In this document: positions 38,216 to 48,404 of the stretch, piece by piece | Layout of the letters: every line of letters starts with the position of its first letter | How positions within the stretch are numbered: the first letter of the stretch is position 1 | Assembly (NCBI RefSeq): GCF_017654505.1 | Contig: NC_054537.1 | Coordinates: 74,954,118-75,018,117 of the forward strand | Origin: Polyodon spathula | Taxonomy: Eukaryota > Chordata > Actinopteri > Acipenseriformes > Polyodontidae | Length of the DNA: 64,000 nt | Direction of reading: 5' to 3' | Notes under the pieces: model-generated | What the model was told of the DNA's origin: nothing | The model's input: the letters and a program-made list of their open reading frames with translations, nothing else | Databases searched by the model: none | Translations under genes and position numbers: made by a program

Positions 38216-38220
38216 CCTCC

Positions 38221-38811
38221 TGTGAGGCGAGAGTGTATTAAATGGAATGTCCAGACAGTAATTTATGTGTACAGAAATAAAATAATTTATTTTTATTATC
38301 TATACACAACAAAATAACTAAATAACAAAAGAAAACAAAATGGTGTGAGGGAAGGAGTGCAGGGGTGAAATCCAAAACCGATCGTGATAACTCGTCTTTA
38401 ATCGTCTTCGTGGTAAACCATACATAAACAAAAAAAGACAAAAGAAATGTTAGTGTTTTTTTTTTTTAAATCCCGCTGCACCAAACTAGTCTCTCCCTCC
38501 ACCCGTTACTCCTCCTATTTTACTTTCGGACCAACCCCGAACACAGTAGTACGTTCCCTTTAGTATGTAATGTCCCGCCTCTGTAGTCAGTGGAACACCA
38601 ATCCCCAACTGACAAGTGTCCTTATCCTTCACTTGACTCCAGTGGCTGGAATTTACATACTCGTACTTCCGCCCCTCACCAAGGTGCCGCCCCTCAAAAG
38701 ATGACTTTTGCCATGGTCACGAGATCTTGGTAAGGGAAGTCCCGAGTTGGTTTGATGCCATCTACTGTCGGGAGGCTGAATCACAGACCGAAATCCCTTT
38801 GACTCATCACA
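38221..38811 (-). repeat. 3' LTR of the Gypsy element
   Basis: 591 bp. On the element strand it begins TGTGATGAGTC and ends CGCCTCACA. The pol frame continues 159 bases into it, so the LTR also encodes the last ~52 residues. Confidence 0.93.
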
Positions 38812-41589
38812 TATCCCACCCCTCAGAGTGGAGCCGAAGGAACGCTCGGAAACCTCTAACCCTTCCCTTTTCCCTCCCTCCCGGGAAAAAAAATCAACAT
38901 TTTGATGTAACTTACCCGCACGATACCGTATTTGAAAGGCGAAGGGTTGGAGCGCCAGGTACCACCGCGTAATCCTAGCGTTTGAATCCTTCATCGTGTC
39001 TAACCACTTTAAAGAAGCGTGATCTGTGATGAGTACAAAAGGTCGTCCCAGAAGATAGTATTTTAAAGATTCCACTGCCCATTTCACTGCCAGGCATTCT
39101 TTCTCCACTACCGAATACCTCTGTTCTCTGGGCAGTAACTTCCGACTGATGTATAGTATCGGGTGTTCTATACCATCTCTCTCCTGGGACAGAACCGCCC
39201 CCAGACCAGTCTGCGATGCATCTGTCTGCAGGACGAACTCTCGGCTGAAATCCGGGCTTATTAATGCTGGGGCCTGACTCAAATTAGTTTTAATAGATTC
39301 AAAGGCTGTCTGACACTCTGCACTCCACTTAATTTTATTTGGAGCGTTCTTTTTAGTGAGATCAGTGAGAGGGGCGGCTATAGTGGAAAAGTGTGGAATA
39401 AAGCGGCGGTAATAACCAGCCAACCCTAACAGTGATCTCACCTGGGTTTTCGTGGTAGGTACCGGTGAATCCAACAAAGCCTGGACTTTTGAAACCAACG
39501 GTTTCACTCTACCCTTACCCATTATGAAACCTAAATATTTAGTTTCTTCTTTTCCAATAGCGCACTTTGCCATGTTCGCTGTGAGCCCCGCCCTCCTCAG
39601 AGACTGTAAGACGGCTTCTAATCTAGTCAAATGTTCTCTCCAGGAAGAACTATAAATGACTACATCATCGATATACGCAGCTGCATACTCTCGATGAGGT
39701 TGTAAAACCCTGTCCATTAGTCTCTGAAAAGTAGCAGGCGCTCCATGAAGTCCGAACGGCATAGTACAAAATTGAAAAAGACCCTCTGGGGTTGAAAATG
39801 CCGTTTTCTCACGAGAGGCTTTCGTTAATGGAATTTGCCAATATCCTTTCGTCAGATCCAGAGTTGAAATAAACCGAGCTTGCCCCAGTTTGTCTAAGAG
39901 TTCATCTACTCGAGGCATGGGATATGCATCAAACTTGGAGATAGCATTCACCCTCCTAAAATCGATACATAATCGTAGTGACCCATCTGGCTTGTCTATT
40001 GGTACTATTGGGCTACACCACTCACTTCGGGAAGGTTCAATTACCCCAAGTTTCAACATACACTCCACCTCCCTTCGAACAGAATCTCTCCGACTCTCTG
40101 GAATGCGATACGGTCTCTGTCTAACTCTTAGACCTGGCGGAGTGATAATAGCATGTTCGATCAAATGCGTTCTTCCAGGCACGTTAGAAAACACATCACT
40201 GAACATATTAATTAGATTGCTTACCTCTTCACGCTGATCAGGAGTTAATTGTTCCCCCATCGGGACCTCAATTGCTGACTCTGGCTCAATTGAGGGTCCA
40301 AAATCCTCTCCCTCCTGTACAGGAGATATAAAATGGACTTCCCGTTCTTTCCACGGTTTCAGGAGATTAACATGATAAATTTGACTTTCTTTCCGACGCC
40401 CAGGCTGTCGGATCTCATAATTGACTTTACCAATTGCTCGAATAACCTGAAAGGGACCCTGCCATTTAGCAAACAACTTAGATTCCGATGAGGGCAACAA
40501 TAACAACACTTTATCTCCAGGTCGAAAGTTCCGAATTCTTGCATTTTTATTGTAGCTTTGTTGCTGCTTCTGCTGTGCCGCTTTGAGATTGTCATGTGCC
40601 AATCGACCGACTAATTCTAAGCGATCGCGTAACTGCAACACATATTTTACTACATTTTTAGACTCCTTTGACTGTTCTTCCCAGCCTTCTCTTATGAGAT
40701 CCAAGATACTCCGCGGCTGCCGACTGTACAAGAGCTCAAACGGGGAAAACCCCGTTGAGGATTGTGGTACCTCACGAACTGCAAAGAGCAAGTAGGGAAG
40801 CAGTTTAGCCCAATTGCGTTTTTCTTGATCTACAAAGCGGCGCAACATATTTTTCAAAGTCTGATTAAATCGTTCAACAAGCCCATCCGTTTGAGGATGA
40901 AAAACTGAGGTTCTAATTGAACGGATTTTCAATAATTTATATAGTTGCTGAATACAGTCTGACATAAAATTAGTGCCCTGATCAGTGAGAATTTCTTTCG
41001 GGATTCCCACCCTAGAGAATATTTTTACCAATTCATTCACTACAGCTACTGCATTCATAGAGCGTAAGGGAACAGCTTCTGGATATCTCGTTGCGTAGTC
41101 CACTACTACTAAAATATACAGATATCCTGACTCTGTTCCCTCCAGAGGGCCTACTAAATCTACACCAATCCTTTCAAACGGTACCCCAATAATTGGAAGT
41201 GGAACCAGAGGTGCGGGGCGAACTGACTTAGGGGCAGCTAATTGACATTCAGGACACTCCGATACATACTTCCGCACAAGACCATAAACCCCAGGCCAAA
41301 AAAACCGGGCCAGAATTCATTCCTGAGTCTTTTCAGTTCCCAAATGACCTGAAAATGGAATGTCATGCGCCAATCTCACAACTTCTGACTGAAAAGGCCT
41401 AGGAACCAATAACTGTTTTACGAGCTGTCCCGTCCCGGGAGCCCGGGTTATTCTATATAATAAGTGCCCAGATACAGGAAAATGCGGAAATACCACCGGT
41501 TGTCCTTCCTGCAGATCCTTCCCCTCGATATATCTAACCTGTTTCCAAGCATACTGTAACGTGGGATCATTTTGTTGTTCATATCCCAA
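38653..41589 (-). pseudogene. Gypsy Pol: integrase, then reverse transcriptase and RNase H
   Basis: One phase runs from 41589 to 38653 with a single in-frame TGA (41319-41317). Before the stop is the integrase zinc-binding histidine pair (LAHDIPFSGHLGTEKT); the paired cysteines CPEC follow after it. In the 874-codon frame starting at 41277, integrase has D40 (RIGVDLVGP), D99 (ILTDQGTNF) and E135 (LVERFNQ), an exact DD35E, and a GPY/F module at ~271-289 (KWQGPFQVI). RT follows from ~385, with LDLTKGYW, PFGLHGAPATF and the YIDD box at 535-538. RNase H has TDAS (686), EKE (~725), TDHASL (752) and NVDFFSR (795). The frame ends at TAA inside the 3' LTR. Apart from the TGA all key residues are intact. 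Confidence 0.92.
38812..38825 (-). promoter_or_regulatory. Polypurine tract
   Basis: The minus strand reads TGAGGGGTGGGATA directly before the 3' LTR. This purine run would prime plus-strand cDNA synthesis. Confidence 0.65.
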
Positions 41590-41598
41590 GTCAATATC

Positions 41599-41926
41599 TC
41601 AGTCCCAATGGTTAGGTACACAGAGAGGAGTGTCTTTTATTACATGACCTTCCACCTCAGTAACCTCGCAGCCCCGGTTACACTGAATACCTACTCCCTT
41701 TCCTTGCCGTTTAAGCGATTGGTTTACTTTTGTGTCAGTCCCCTCTTCTTGTCGTCTCAGAGTTCCCTCATATTTTTCCACCCGACGCTCTCTTTTTGTT
41801 TTTCTTGGGCGGATTTTAGGGTTAAACAGATCGGATTGCAACGGAAAAATCTCGCCAATTGTTTTCTCCTGTTGCTTTAATTGTCCCCTGGTAGAAACAA
41901 AGACCATTTCCCGACCTAAAATACGA
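41599..41926 (-). pseudogene. Gypsy Pol N-terminal linker between protease and integrase
   Basis: It is read in the same phase as the integrase (frame 41907-41599), which is +1 relative to Gag. It has charged, lysine/arginine-rich text (KIRPRKTKRERRVEKYEG) without a domain I know. TGA at 41601-41599 separates it from the downstream frame, which reopens at once. It probably spans the end of the protease domain and the spacer before integrase. Confidence 0.7.
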
Positions 41927-43156
41927 TCAAAAAACGGAGAGGAGAACAGGGTATGGTAAATATTGCGCTACAGCCACTTTAACGTAAGCTGAATAATCAC
42001 CTACAATAAGTCTAACTTTAGTGGTGGGATAAACCCGAGTTTCTCCATGAATACAGGAGATAGCCACTTTACCCTGTGGCTCCCAGGCTACCCCATCCAA
42101 GAGAGCTTGCTGAATAAATGTTTGTGCACACCCAGAGTCCGCAAATGCGTAAGTACTCTTTCCCCCGACCTGTACTCTTAACTGATAAGGGCCCTCCCGA
42201 CATTCCCCAGTGTTCCTACCTGTTACTGCTGACCAGGATCTTGTCGCCAGGTCCACCTTCATTACTGGACAATTCCTGGCAATGTGTCCAGGCTCATTAC
42301 ATTGGTAGCACACTTGGTTAGGAGGCATCAATGGAGTTAATCTGTCCTGCGAGTCCGCGACCGGCAGGTTAGGGGGATTCTCTCTCACCCAGGATGGGGC
42401 TACCCTCGACCTCCTTGGTCTGGTGGTCTGGTTACCCCCTCTGGGCTTCATTGGTTGGTTGGTCCGAGTTAGTTTAGGGGCAGGAGTGGGGTCTGACCCG
42501 GCGCCTTCGTTCGCGTCTTCGTAGGCCTCCGCCAGGAGGATGGCATCCTCGAGAGTGGTAGGTCGATTCCTCTTAATCCACTCTCGATTCCCTGGTGGTA
42601 GTATAGACGCGAACTGTTCTATAACTATTTTCTGCACCAGTTCTTGGGGTGTATGTTCTTCTGGCCGCAGCCATTGGGTGCACTGATCTAAAAGATATTG
42701 TCCCGCAACCCGGGGCCACATCCCCTTGGACAGCTGGTATTCACGGAAAGGGCGCCGGTATATTTCTTCTGTGATCCCGAGGCGTGAGAGAATGGCTTCT
42801 TTTACTTTAACATAGTCCCCTGCATTCGTGGCCATCAGGGCTCGATACGCTGCCTGAGCTTCCCCTGTCAAGCAGGGTGCCAATTTCATGGCCCAGTGTT
42901 CCCTAGGCCACTCTGCAGCCTCTGCCACTCTCTCAAAAGTTATCAAGAAAGCCTCGGGATCATCTTCCGAGGTCATCTTCTGAAGTTTTGGCTGAGCTGC
43001 AAACATCCGGGCAACCGCTCTCTCTGATGTTGATATTGATAGTTTTTCCACCAGCTGTCCAAAGAACTGGGCGAGCTGTTCCTGGTGCCATGTCTCTCTC
43101 TCCTCTTGCTTCTCCTCCTGCTCCCTAAACATTGCCAACACTGTAGCTGGATCCAT
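41927..43156 (-). CDS. Gypsy Gag-protease polyprotein with SCAN-like capsid region
   Basis: The ATG at 43156 is preferred over upstream in-frame GTG codons in the primer-binding site; numbering here counts from GTG at 43174 (415 residues). An N-terminal glutamate-rich helix is followed by a Gag capsid domain (~65-225). Residues ~142-225 closely resemble the SCAN domain (YRRPFREYQLS, CTQWLRPEEHTPQELVQKIV, EQFASILP), a dimerisation fold. A CCHC knuckle, CYQCNEPGHIARNC, sits at 289-302 and would bind RNA. A retropepsin-like protease follows with active site FADSGCAQTF (D346-S-G). The frame ends at TGA 41929-41927 after LPYPVLL, where a +1 shift would enter the Pol phase. Confidence 0.92.
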   Translation of the reverse strand: MDPATVLAMFREQEEKQEERETWHQEQLAQFFGQLVEKLSISTSERAVARMFAAQPKLQKMTSEDDPEAFLITFERVAEAAEWPREHWAMKLAPCLTGEAQAAYRALMATNAGDYVKVKEAILSRLGITEEIYRRPFREYQLSKGMWPRVAGQYLLDQCTQWLRPEEHTPQELVQKIVIEQFASILPPGNREWIKRNRPTTLEDAILLAEAYEDANEGAGSDPTPAPKLTRTNQPMKPRGGNQTTRPRRSRVAPSWVRENPPNLPVADSQDRLTPLMPPNQVCYQCNEPGHIARNCPVMKVDLATRSWSAVTGRNTGECREGPYQLRVQVGGKSTYAFADSGCAQTFIQQALLDGVAWEPQGKVAISCIHGETRVYPTTKVRLIVGDYSAYVKVAVAQYLPYPVLLSVF

Positions 43157-43159
43157 TTT

Positions 43160-43173
43160 CACTTCTGACACCA
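43160..43173 (-). promoter_or_regulatory. Primer-binding site, likely tRNA-Leu
   Basis: TGGTGTCAGAAGTG lies 2 bases inside the 5' LTR. It is complementary to the 3' end of vertebrate tRNA-Leu(CAA) including CCA, as I recall it. The Gag ATG follows 3 bases later. Confidence 0.7.
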
Positions 43174-43175
43174 CG

Positions 43176-43766
43176 TGTGAGGCGAGAGTGTATTAAATGG
43201 AATGTCCAGACAGTAATTTATGTGTACGGAAATAAGATAATTTATTTTTATTATCTATACACAACAAAATAATTAAATAACAAAAGAAAACAAAATGGTG
43301 TGAGGGAAGGAGTGCAGGGGTGAAATCCAAAACCGATCGTAATAACTTGTCTTTAATCGTCTTCGTGGTAAACCATACATAAACAAAAAAAGACAAAAGA
43401 AATGTTAGTGTTTTTTTTTTAAAAATCCCGCTGCACCAAACTTGTCTCTCCCTCCACCCGTTACTCCTCCTATTTTACTTTCGGACCAACCCCGAACACA
43501 GTAGTACGTTCCCATTAGTATGTAATTTCCCGACTCTGTAGTCAGTGGAACACCAATCCCCAACTGACAAGTGTCCTTATCCTTCACTTGACTCCAGTGG
43601 CTGGAATTTACATACTCGTACTTCCGCCCCTCACCAAGGTGCCGCCCCTCAAAAGATGACTTTTGCCATGGTCACAAGATCTTGGTAAGGGAAGTCCCGA
43701 GTTGGTTTGATGCCATCTACTGTCGGGAGGCTGAATCACAGACCGAAATCCCTTTGACTCATCACA
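43176..43766 (-). repeat. 5' LTR of the Gypsy element
   Basis: 591 bp, aligned base by base with 38221-38811 and differing at about 12 positions. A 60-codon frame inside it (43587-43405) has no known domain. Confidence 0.93.
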
Positions 43767-43771
43767 CCTCC

Positions 43772-44994
43772 CTTTGAATGATGCTTACAATCATTCTAAG
43801 TACTGTAGTTCTGAGTTGCTCTAAAATTATGATTTGAATAATTTTTTCTGCTTTATCTAAGGCTACCTTGCTTCCTGGACTTGAAAAACCATATGATTGT
43901 AAACTTCAAACTCGCTTGAATCAACATAGTTCCTTTTGAAAACTTGCTGAGGATTAGAAAATTATCTCAGCAGCTTGAATCAGTTTGTAGTGGTTATTGC
44001 CACAGAACTGTAACTATGCAACAGTTTCAGTTTAATACAAAGCTAATAAGATAAATACAATGCACAATGTAGCAGTAGGTAATGAGTTTTATTGTATGTT
44101 TATATGTTCTGTCTCAGTTTTATAGAAGAGTCTTTGGCTTCAACCCTAGTAACATGGAAGAGCAGCCATCCAGAATCAGAATGCACACTCTGCCAAGAAG
44201 TGATGTGTCTGACAGCTCCGAGCCAGCGGTGGAAGAGTTAATGAAGCCAGCAGAAAAGTGTTTGCTTTCTACTGTTTGAAATCAAACATCTGATCTTTAT
44301 CTGAGGTGACAGGTTTAATGCCTTTCTTCTCTGACAAATGTTTTGCCAAAGAAGAATGCAAACACATATCGGTGTGGTTTCATAAGTGCTCATCTCGTCA
44401 GCCAATATTGGCAGCTTGCTTCTATAAAAGACAGCATAGCTGTGAGCTGATTCCGTCCACTCTAAAGAAACAATATATCTCTTGCCACAGACTTGAGTTT
44501 TAGTTTATATCTGTTAGAATTGAGCTTGGAAACTTTCTTACTAAATCACACATCCTCTCCTTTTGTATTTTTTTTTAAATGCAAATCAAATTGAGGCTGA
44601 TAAAATTATACGATAATTTCCTCACTGATGTGGCTGCATATATTTCCTAGAATCTGTTGAAGTAAGTGGTTTTATAAGGTAAATATTTCCTTTTAAGGGA
44701 CATATGTTGAGATACAGCAGCATTCCTGTGAATGCCTGCATAGCAAGTCTGAAGAAGTAAATAGGTTTAAATGTTTTGTTTAACCTGTGTCCTAAGTGTT
44801 ACTTTTTATTTGTGTTGTGTTATTATTGTTTCACTCTGTGGTTTGGTATGTTAAAGATACAATGTTTTGTTATTGTGTACAGTCTGGATGGTGTTAAAAT
44901 GCCCCATCCAGATAAAATCATGCGAATACGTTGTCAACAGCAAGTGATTATTGACAAACTGGTTGACGATGCAGATGAGAAACCCCGTGCCGAA
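43772..44994. other. Intergenic DNA
   Basis: Short frames only. A 76-codon plus-strand frame (44776-45006) runs into the next LTR and shows no domain. Confidence 0.55.
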
Positions 44995-45321
44995 TGTGGC
45001 AGTTAGTTAATCCCTCTGCCACATGATTGGTTGGAGTGTTCAGGAGTGGTGAATGGGAGTAAGAGAGAGAGGAGGTAAAAGAATAACTATAAAGAAACTA
45101 TTGCTACACGTGCTGGTTCAGCACCAGCACGATACTTGTTTTAGTTATGTGTTGTCTATTTGTTTTGGCCACTGTGCCTTTTTGTTTCTGTGAGGTATTT
45201 TGTTTTGTTCAACTGTTTTATGTGTTTATTTATTAATAAAATGTGCAGCAGCGCTTACCTTGCAATCCTGTGTGTCAATTCTCCTCCTGGTCTGACGTCA
45301 CCAGAAAGCCATCTTGCCATA
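44995..45321 (+). mobile_element. LTR-C family member, 327 bp
   Basis: Starts TGTGGCAGTTAG, then TTAATCCCTC, ATTGCTACACG, a perfect 9-bp hairpin around TCAGC (45108-45130), TTTATTTATTAATAAAATG, GCAGCGCTTACC and CTGGTCTGACGTCACCAG. The same blocks occur in order at 34952-35286 (reverse). No matching 5-bp flanks were found. Confidence 0.65.
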
Positions 45322-46044
45322 AACCTCTTCCTTAACTTTTAAAGATATTCACAATCCATTCTGAGTTCTGTTTAAATTGAGATCATTTCACTATAGACTA
45401 GTTCTTAAACAGCCTTTTGAGCCAAATTCACTGTTTTCCCTCATTCTAAAATGGCAAGTAATTTACTTTTGCTACCCTTGAATGCTTAGCGCAGCATTGG
45501 TTTAGGCAGAAAACTCTTCATCCTTTAGCGAATATAAAAATCAGTTAATCAGCAAGCTTTTGAAACTGCTAGTAAAATAAGCACGCCAGAGACATGCATC
45601 TACTCACATAATACTGTAAACCAATGCAAAGAATGCACCCATGTAACACAGGGAAACTCCAGTGCTAAAATGCTTAAATTAACTTATTTATTGGTTCAGT
45701 TATTTGACCATGCAGTGCATATGTGATACTGAAGCAGTATAAAAGGTCAAACAAATACAGTATACTGTGGATTTGTATTGTTTTTCTTGCCTCTTTTTCT
45801 CGTTTTTTAAATTGTTGAAAATATAGGGCCCTTTTAACAAAGCTTTTTTTTATTTAAAAAATGTTTCTAAATAAAATCATGAACACAATAGTAAAGGCTC
45901 ACTTTGAATTACCAATTGATAGTGCTAATGATGTGCAAACTAGAAAATTATACAAAAGACTTCATATAATACTGTAGCATGTACAGGGGAAGGCAGCAGC
46001 AGGGCTGGTAGGTGATGTAATCACACACAAAGATATATGCTCCT
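45322..46044. other. AT-rich intergenic DNA
   Basis: Nothing recognised. Confidence 0.55.
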
Positions 46045-46200
46045 TGCAAAGGAGCCGGCTTCTTTTGTACAGCGGTATCAGCGCTATGCTTTCGTGTGAG
46101 AGGGCTTGGGTTTGCGCCTAACCTCCAGCTGTGTGTGGATTTCCTCACCCTGTGTGATGTGCCTGCCTGTGTTAAACGAGATCGCTACAATACATTTGGG
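46045..46200 (+). mobile_element. Possible tRNA-derived SINE
   Basis: 46063-46088 reads like a polymerase III A box (TGTACAGCGGTATCAGCGC), and GGGCTTGGGTTTGCGCC (46102-46118) like a B box at tRNA spacing. A body of ~80 bases follows. There is no clear tail or target duplication, and it could be a tRNA pseudogene. Confidence 0.4.
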
Positions 46201-46901
46201 GATTGACACATTGATTAACCGAGACTGGTGTACTGATCTTAGGTCTGTTTTATTTAATTATTCAATTATCTTTTGCTTTTACCAACTTCATAGCATCCGT
46301 ATGTTCTGTTACGATGGGAGGCTCTGCACATTGTAAATATTGTATTTAATGTGTTTGGAAGGGGTGTGGATAAAAATCCATCCTGAAGAAAAAAGATTTG
46401 TACTTCTGCTCCATTTAGAAATGTGAACCATACTTAAAAAGTGTATTGGTTTCAAAGTGAGTTCTGACCTAATATTTGACAAATAATGTAAGCTTTATAA
46501 AAACCTGATGTACATGGATGGCACGTTTGTTCATATCTTTGTCAGCAATTCCCCTTAAATCATCCCCAACAAGTGCAGACATTCACTTTCCACGTTTCCA
46601 TACCGTAAGGTTGATCTATATATCAAGTTTTACATAATGTGAATCAATGTGTGGCTGTGCAGATTATCCTTTCTATATAGATTTTAACAATGTGCAGTGG
46701 GTATAGATCATGTCTTCAGCAAATGACATATCTCCTTGGGTATTCCAGGTTATAATAGCCCAACTCTGCTGCTTCTTGTATTTGGGAAGCATAACAAAAT
46801 GACAGCAGTATATACATAATACAACATAGATTTCTTGAAGAAAAACGTGTCTCCAAATTCATGTAATGCTTTTTAAAAATAAAATAAAAAATTCAGCGAG
46901 T
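46201..46901. other. Intergenic DNA
   Basis: Nothing recognised. Confidence 0.55.
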
Positions 46902-46906
46902 CAGAC

Positions 46907-47384
46907 TGTGAGGCGAGAGTGTATTAAATGGAATGTCCAGACAGTAATTTATGTGTACAGAAATAAAATAATTTATTTTTATTTTCTATACACAACAAAA
47001 AGGATTAAATAACAAACGAAAAACAAAATGGTGTGAGGGAAGGAGTGCAGGGGTGAAATCCAAAACAAACTGGATGACTCGTCTTTAATTTGTCTTCGTG
47101 GTGATCATAAACAGTATTTCAAAAAAAACCCGCTGCACAAAACCAGTATCTCCCTTCACCCGTTACTCCTCCTACGGACCAACCCCGAACACAGTAGTAC
47201 GTTCCCTTTAGTATGTAATGTCCCGCCTCTGTAGTCAGTGGAACACCAATCCCCAACCGACACGTGTCCTTATCCTTCACTTGACTCCAGTGGCTGGAAG
47301 TTACATACTCGTACTTCCGCCCCTCACCAAGGTGCCGCCCCTCAAAAGATCAATCACAGACCGAAACACCTTTGACTCATCACA
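46907..47384 (-). mobile_element. Solo LTR of the Gmr1-like Gypsy family, 478 bp
   Basis: TGTGAGGCGAGAGTG to GACTCATCACA matches the LTRs at 38221 and 43176, with internal deletions (for example the part equivalent to 38700-38775). CAGAC flanks both sides (46902-46906 and 47385-47389). It is therefore a separate insertion that later lost its internal region by recombination. Confidence 0.92.
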
Positions 47385-47389
47385 CAGAC

Positions 47390-47706
47390 ATAGTACATCA
47401 GGGATCAGAGGTCAGTTCCTTATCCACTGAACTACAGAAAGCAGCTCAGCAAGCCAATTAGATTGCACTGATGCTGGTCAGCAAATACAGAACTGTATTC
47501 TGGTATACAAGCACCCAGTGCTTCACTGTCATTGGTGTGCATATTGGGTGTTCAGCTTGAAAATCACATTTGTATATGGTGGAGTGTATGCATTAGTTCC
47601 AGCCCTTTTTAAAGCAGATGTTTGCTGATGCAGGGGGAGGGGGCACAATGGATGTATCAAAAATATATAAAAACACAGGTAAAGTAGGTATATATAAATA
47701 TAAATG
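47390..47706. other. Intergenic DNA
   Basis: Nothing recognised between the solo LTR and the Tc1 end fragment. Confidence 0.5.
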
Positions 47707-47763
47707 CATGACAACAAAATGTGAAAAAGTTCAAGGAGGTGTAGACTTTCTATATGCACTGTA
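47707..47763. mobile_element. Tc1 terminal-repeat fragment
   Basis: AAAATGTGAAAAAGTTCAAG and GTGTAGACTTTCTATATGCA are the reverse complement of the inverted repeat at 25621-25670, with few changes. It ends at TA and a (TATG)n run. No transposase piece is attached. Confidence 0.75.
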
Positions 47764-47826
47764 TGTATGTATGTATGTGTGTGTACTGTATTTTCTTTTT
47801 GGGTCATGTTTTGCTGTCTTACATAA

Positions 47827-47857
47827 TGTTTCTGACAAATAATGTTTGTCAGAAACA
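47827..47857. repeat. Perfect 13-bp hairpin
   Basis: TGTTTCTGACAAA (47827-47839) and its exact reverse complement (47845-47857) are separated by TAATG. Confidence 0.85.
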
Positions 47858-48404
47858 AAGGATGGGTGTGGAGGAGGAGTGGTGTTAGTGGTGGGGGAAG
47901 TGACTGCTGGAGACTCCCTGTGTGCTCCAAACAGTTACTTTCCTCAGAGGGTTGGTTTTCATCTGTGATCTATAGGGTGAGGCTGACAGTATATTTTCTG
48001 GCAGCAATAAAGGTGGCCTGATTCAGAGAATAATTACTGTATGCAAATGAATGTGATTTCTTTGCTGCCCTTTTATAGATGACTCTGCTGTGCCATCTAT
48101 CAGGGCCACACATTTCTCTCAGTAGGAGGAGGATTTAAAGAGACAGTAGAGAGAAGAGAGACTCAAATGCACTGCAGTGACCCTGTTGAGAATCCCTGAA
48201 AAGAGAACCTCTTGAAGAGGGCAGAGTTGTCTTTGCCTTGAAAGGGGGGCTAGTTGGAATAGAAGGAAGTTGTAGGTCCAAAAGCCATTGGTCAATCAAT
48301 CCAGATAAAAAAAATAAGCTAACGTAAACAAATGTGTTTTTTAATTTGATTTAAATTATTCAACTGTGCCAGCATTCCTGATATGACTTGGGATGGAGTA
48401 CCAA

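Larger units (their letters stand above)
38221..43766 (-). mobile_element. Full-length Gypsy (Ty3) LTR retrotransposon, Gmr1-like, 5546 bp
   Basis: Two 591-bp LTRs flank a Gag-PR-IN-RT-RH coding region, and CCTCC is duplicated at 38216-38220 and 43767-43771. Integrase lies before reverse transcriptase, the reverse of ordinary Gypsy order; this is known for the Gmr1-like group. The Gag has a SCAN-like region, also linked to that group. The LTRs differ at about 12 of 591 positions by my hand count, so insertion is fairly recent. One phase change between Gag-PR and Pol and two in-frame TGA codons interrupt coding. No env-like frame is present. Confidence 0.92.

Noticed and set aside
43405..43587. 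60-codon frame inside the 5' Gypsy LTR
   Set aside because: The matching frame in the other LTR is cut short by a stop, and it resembles nothing known to me.
44776..45006. 76-codon frame just upstream of an LTR-C copy
   Set aside because: The C-terminal half is charged and looks protein-like, but it ends inside the LTR and shows no domain or splice context.
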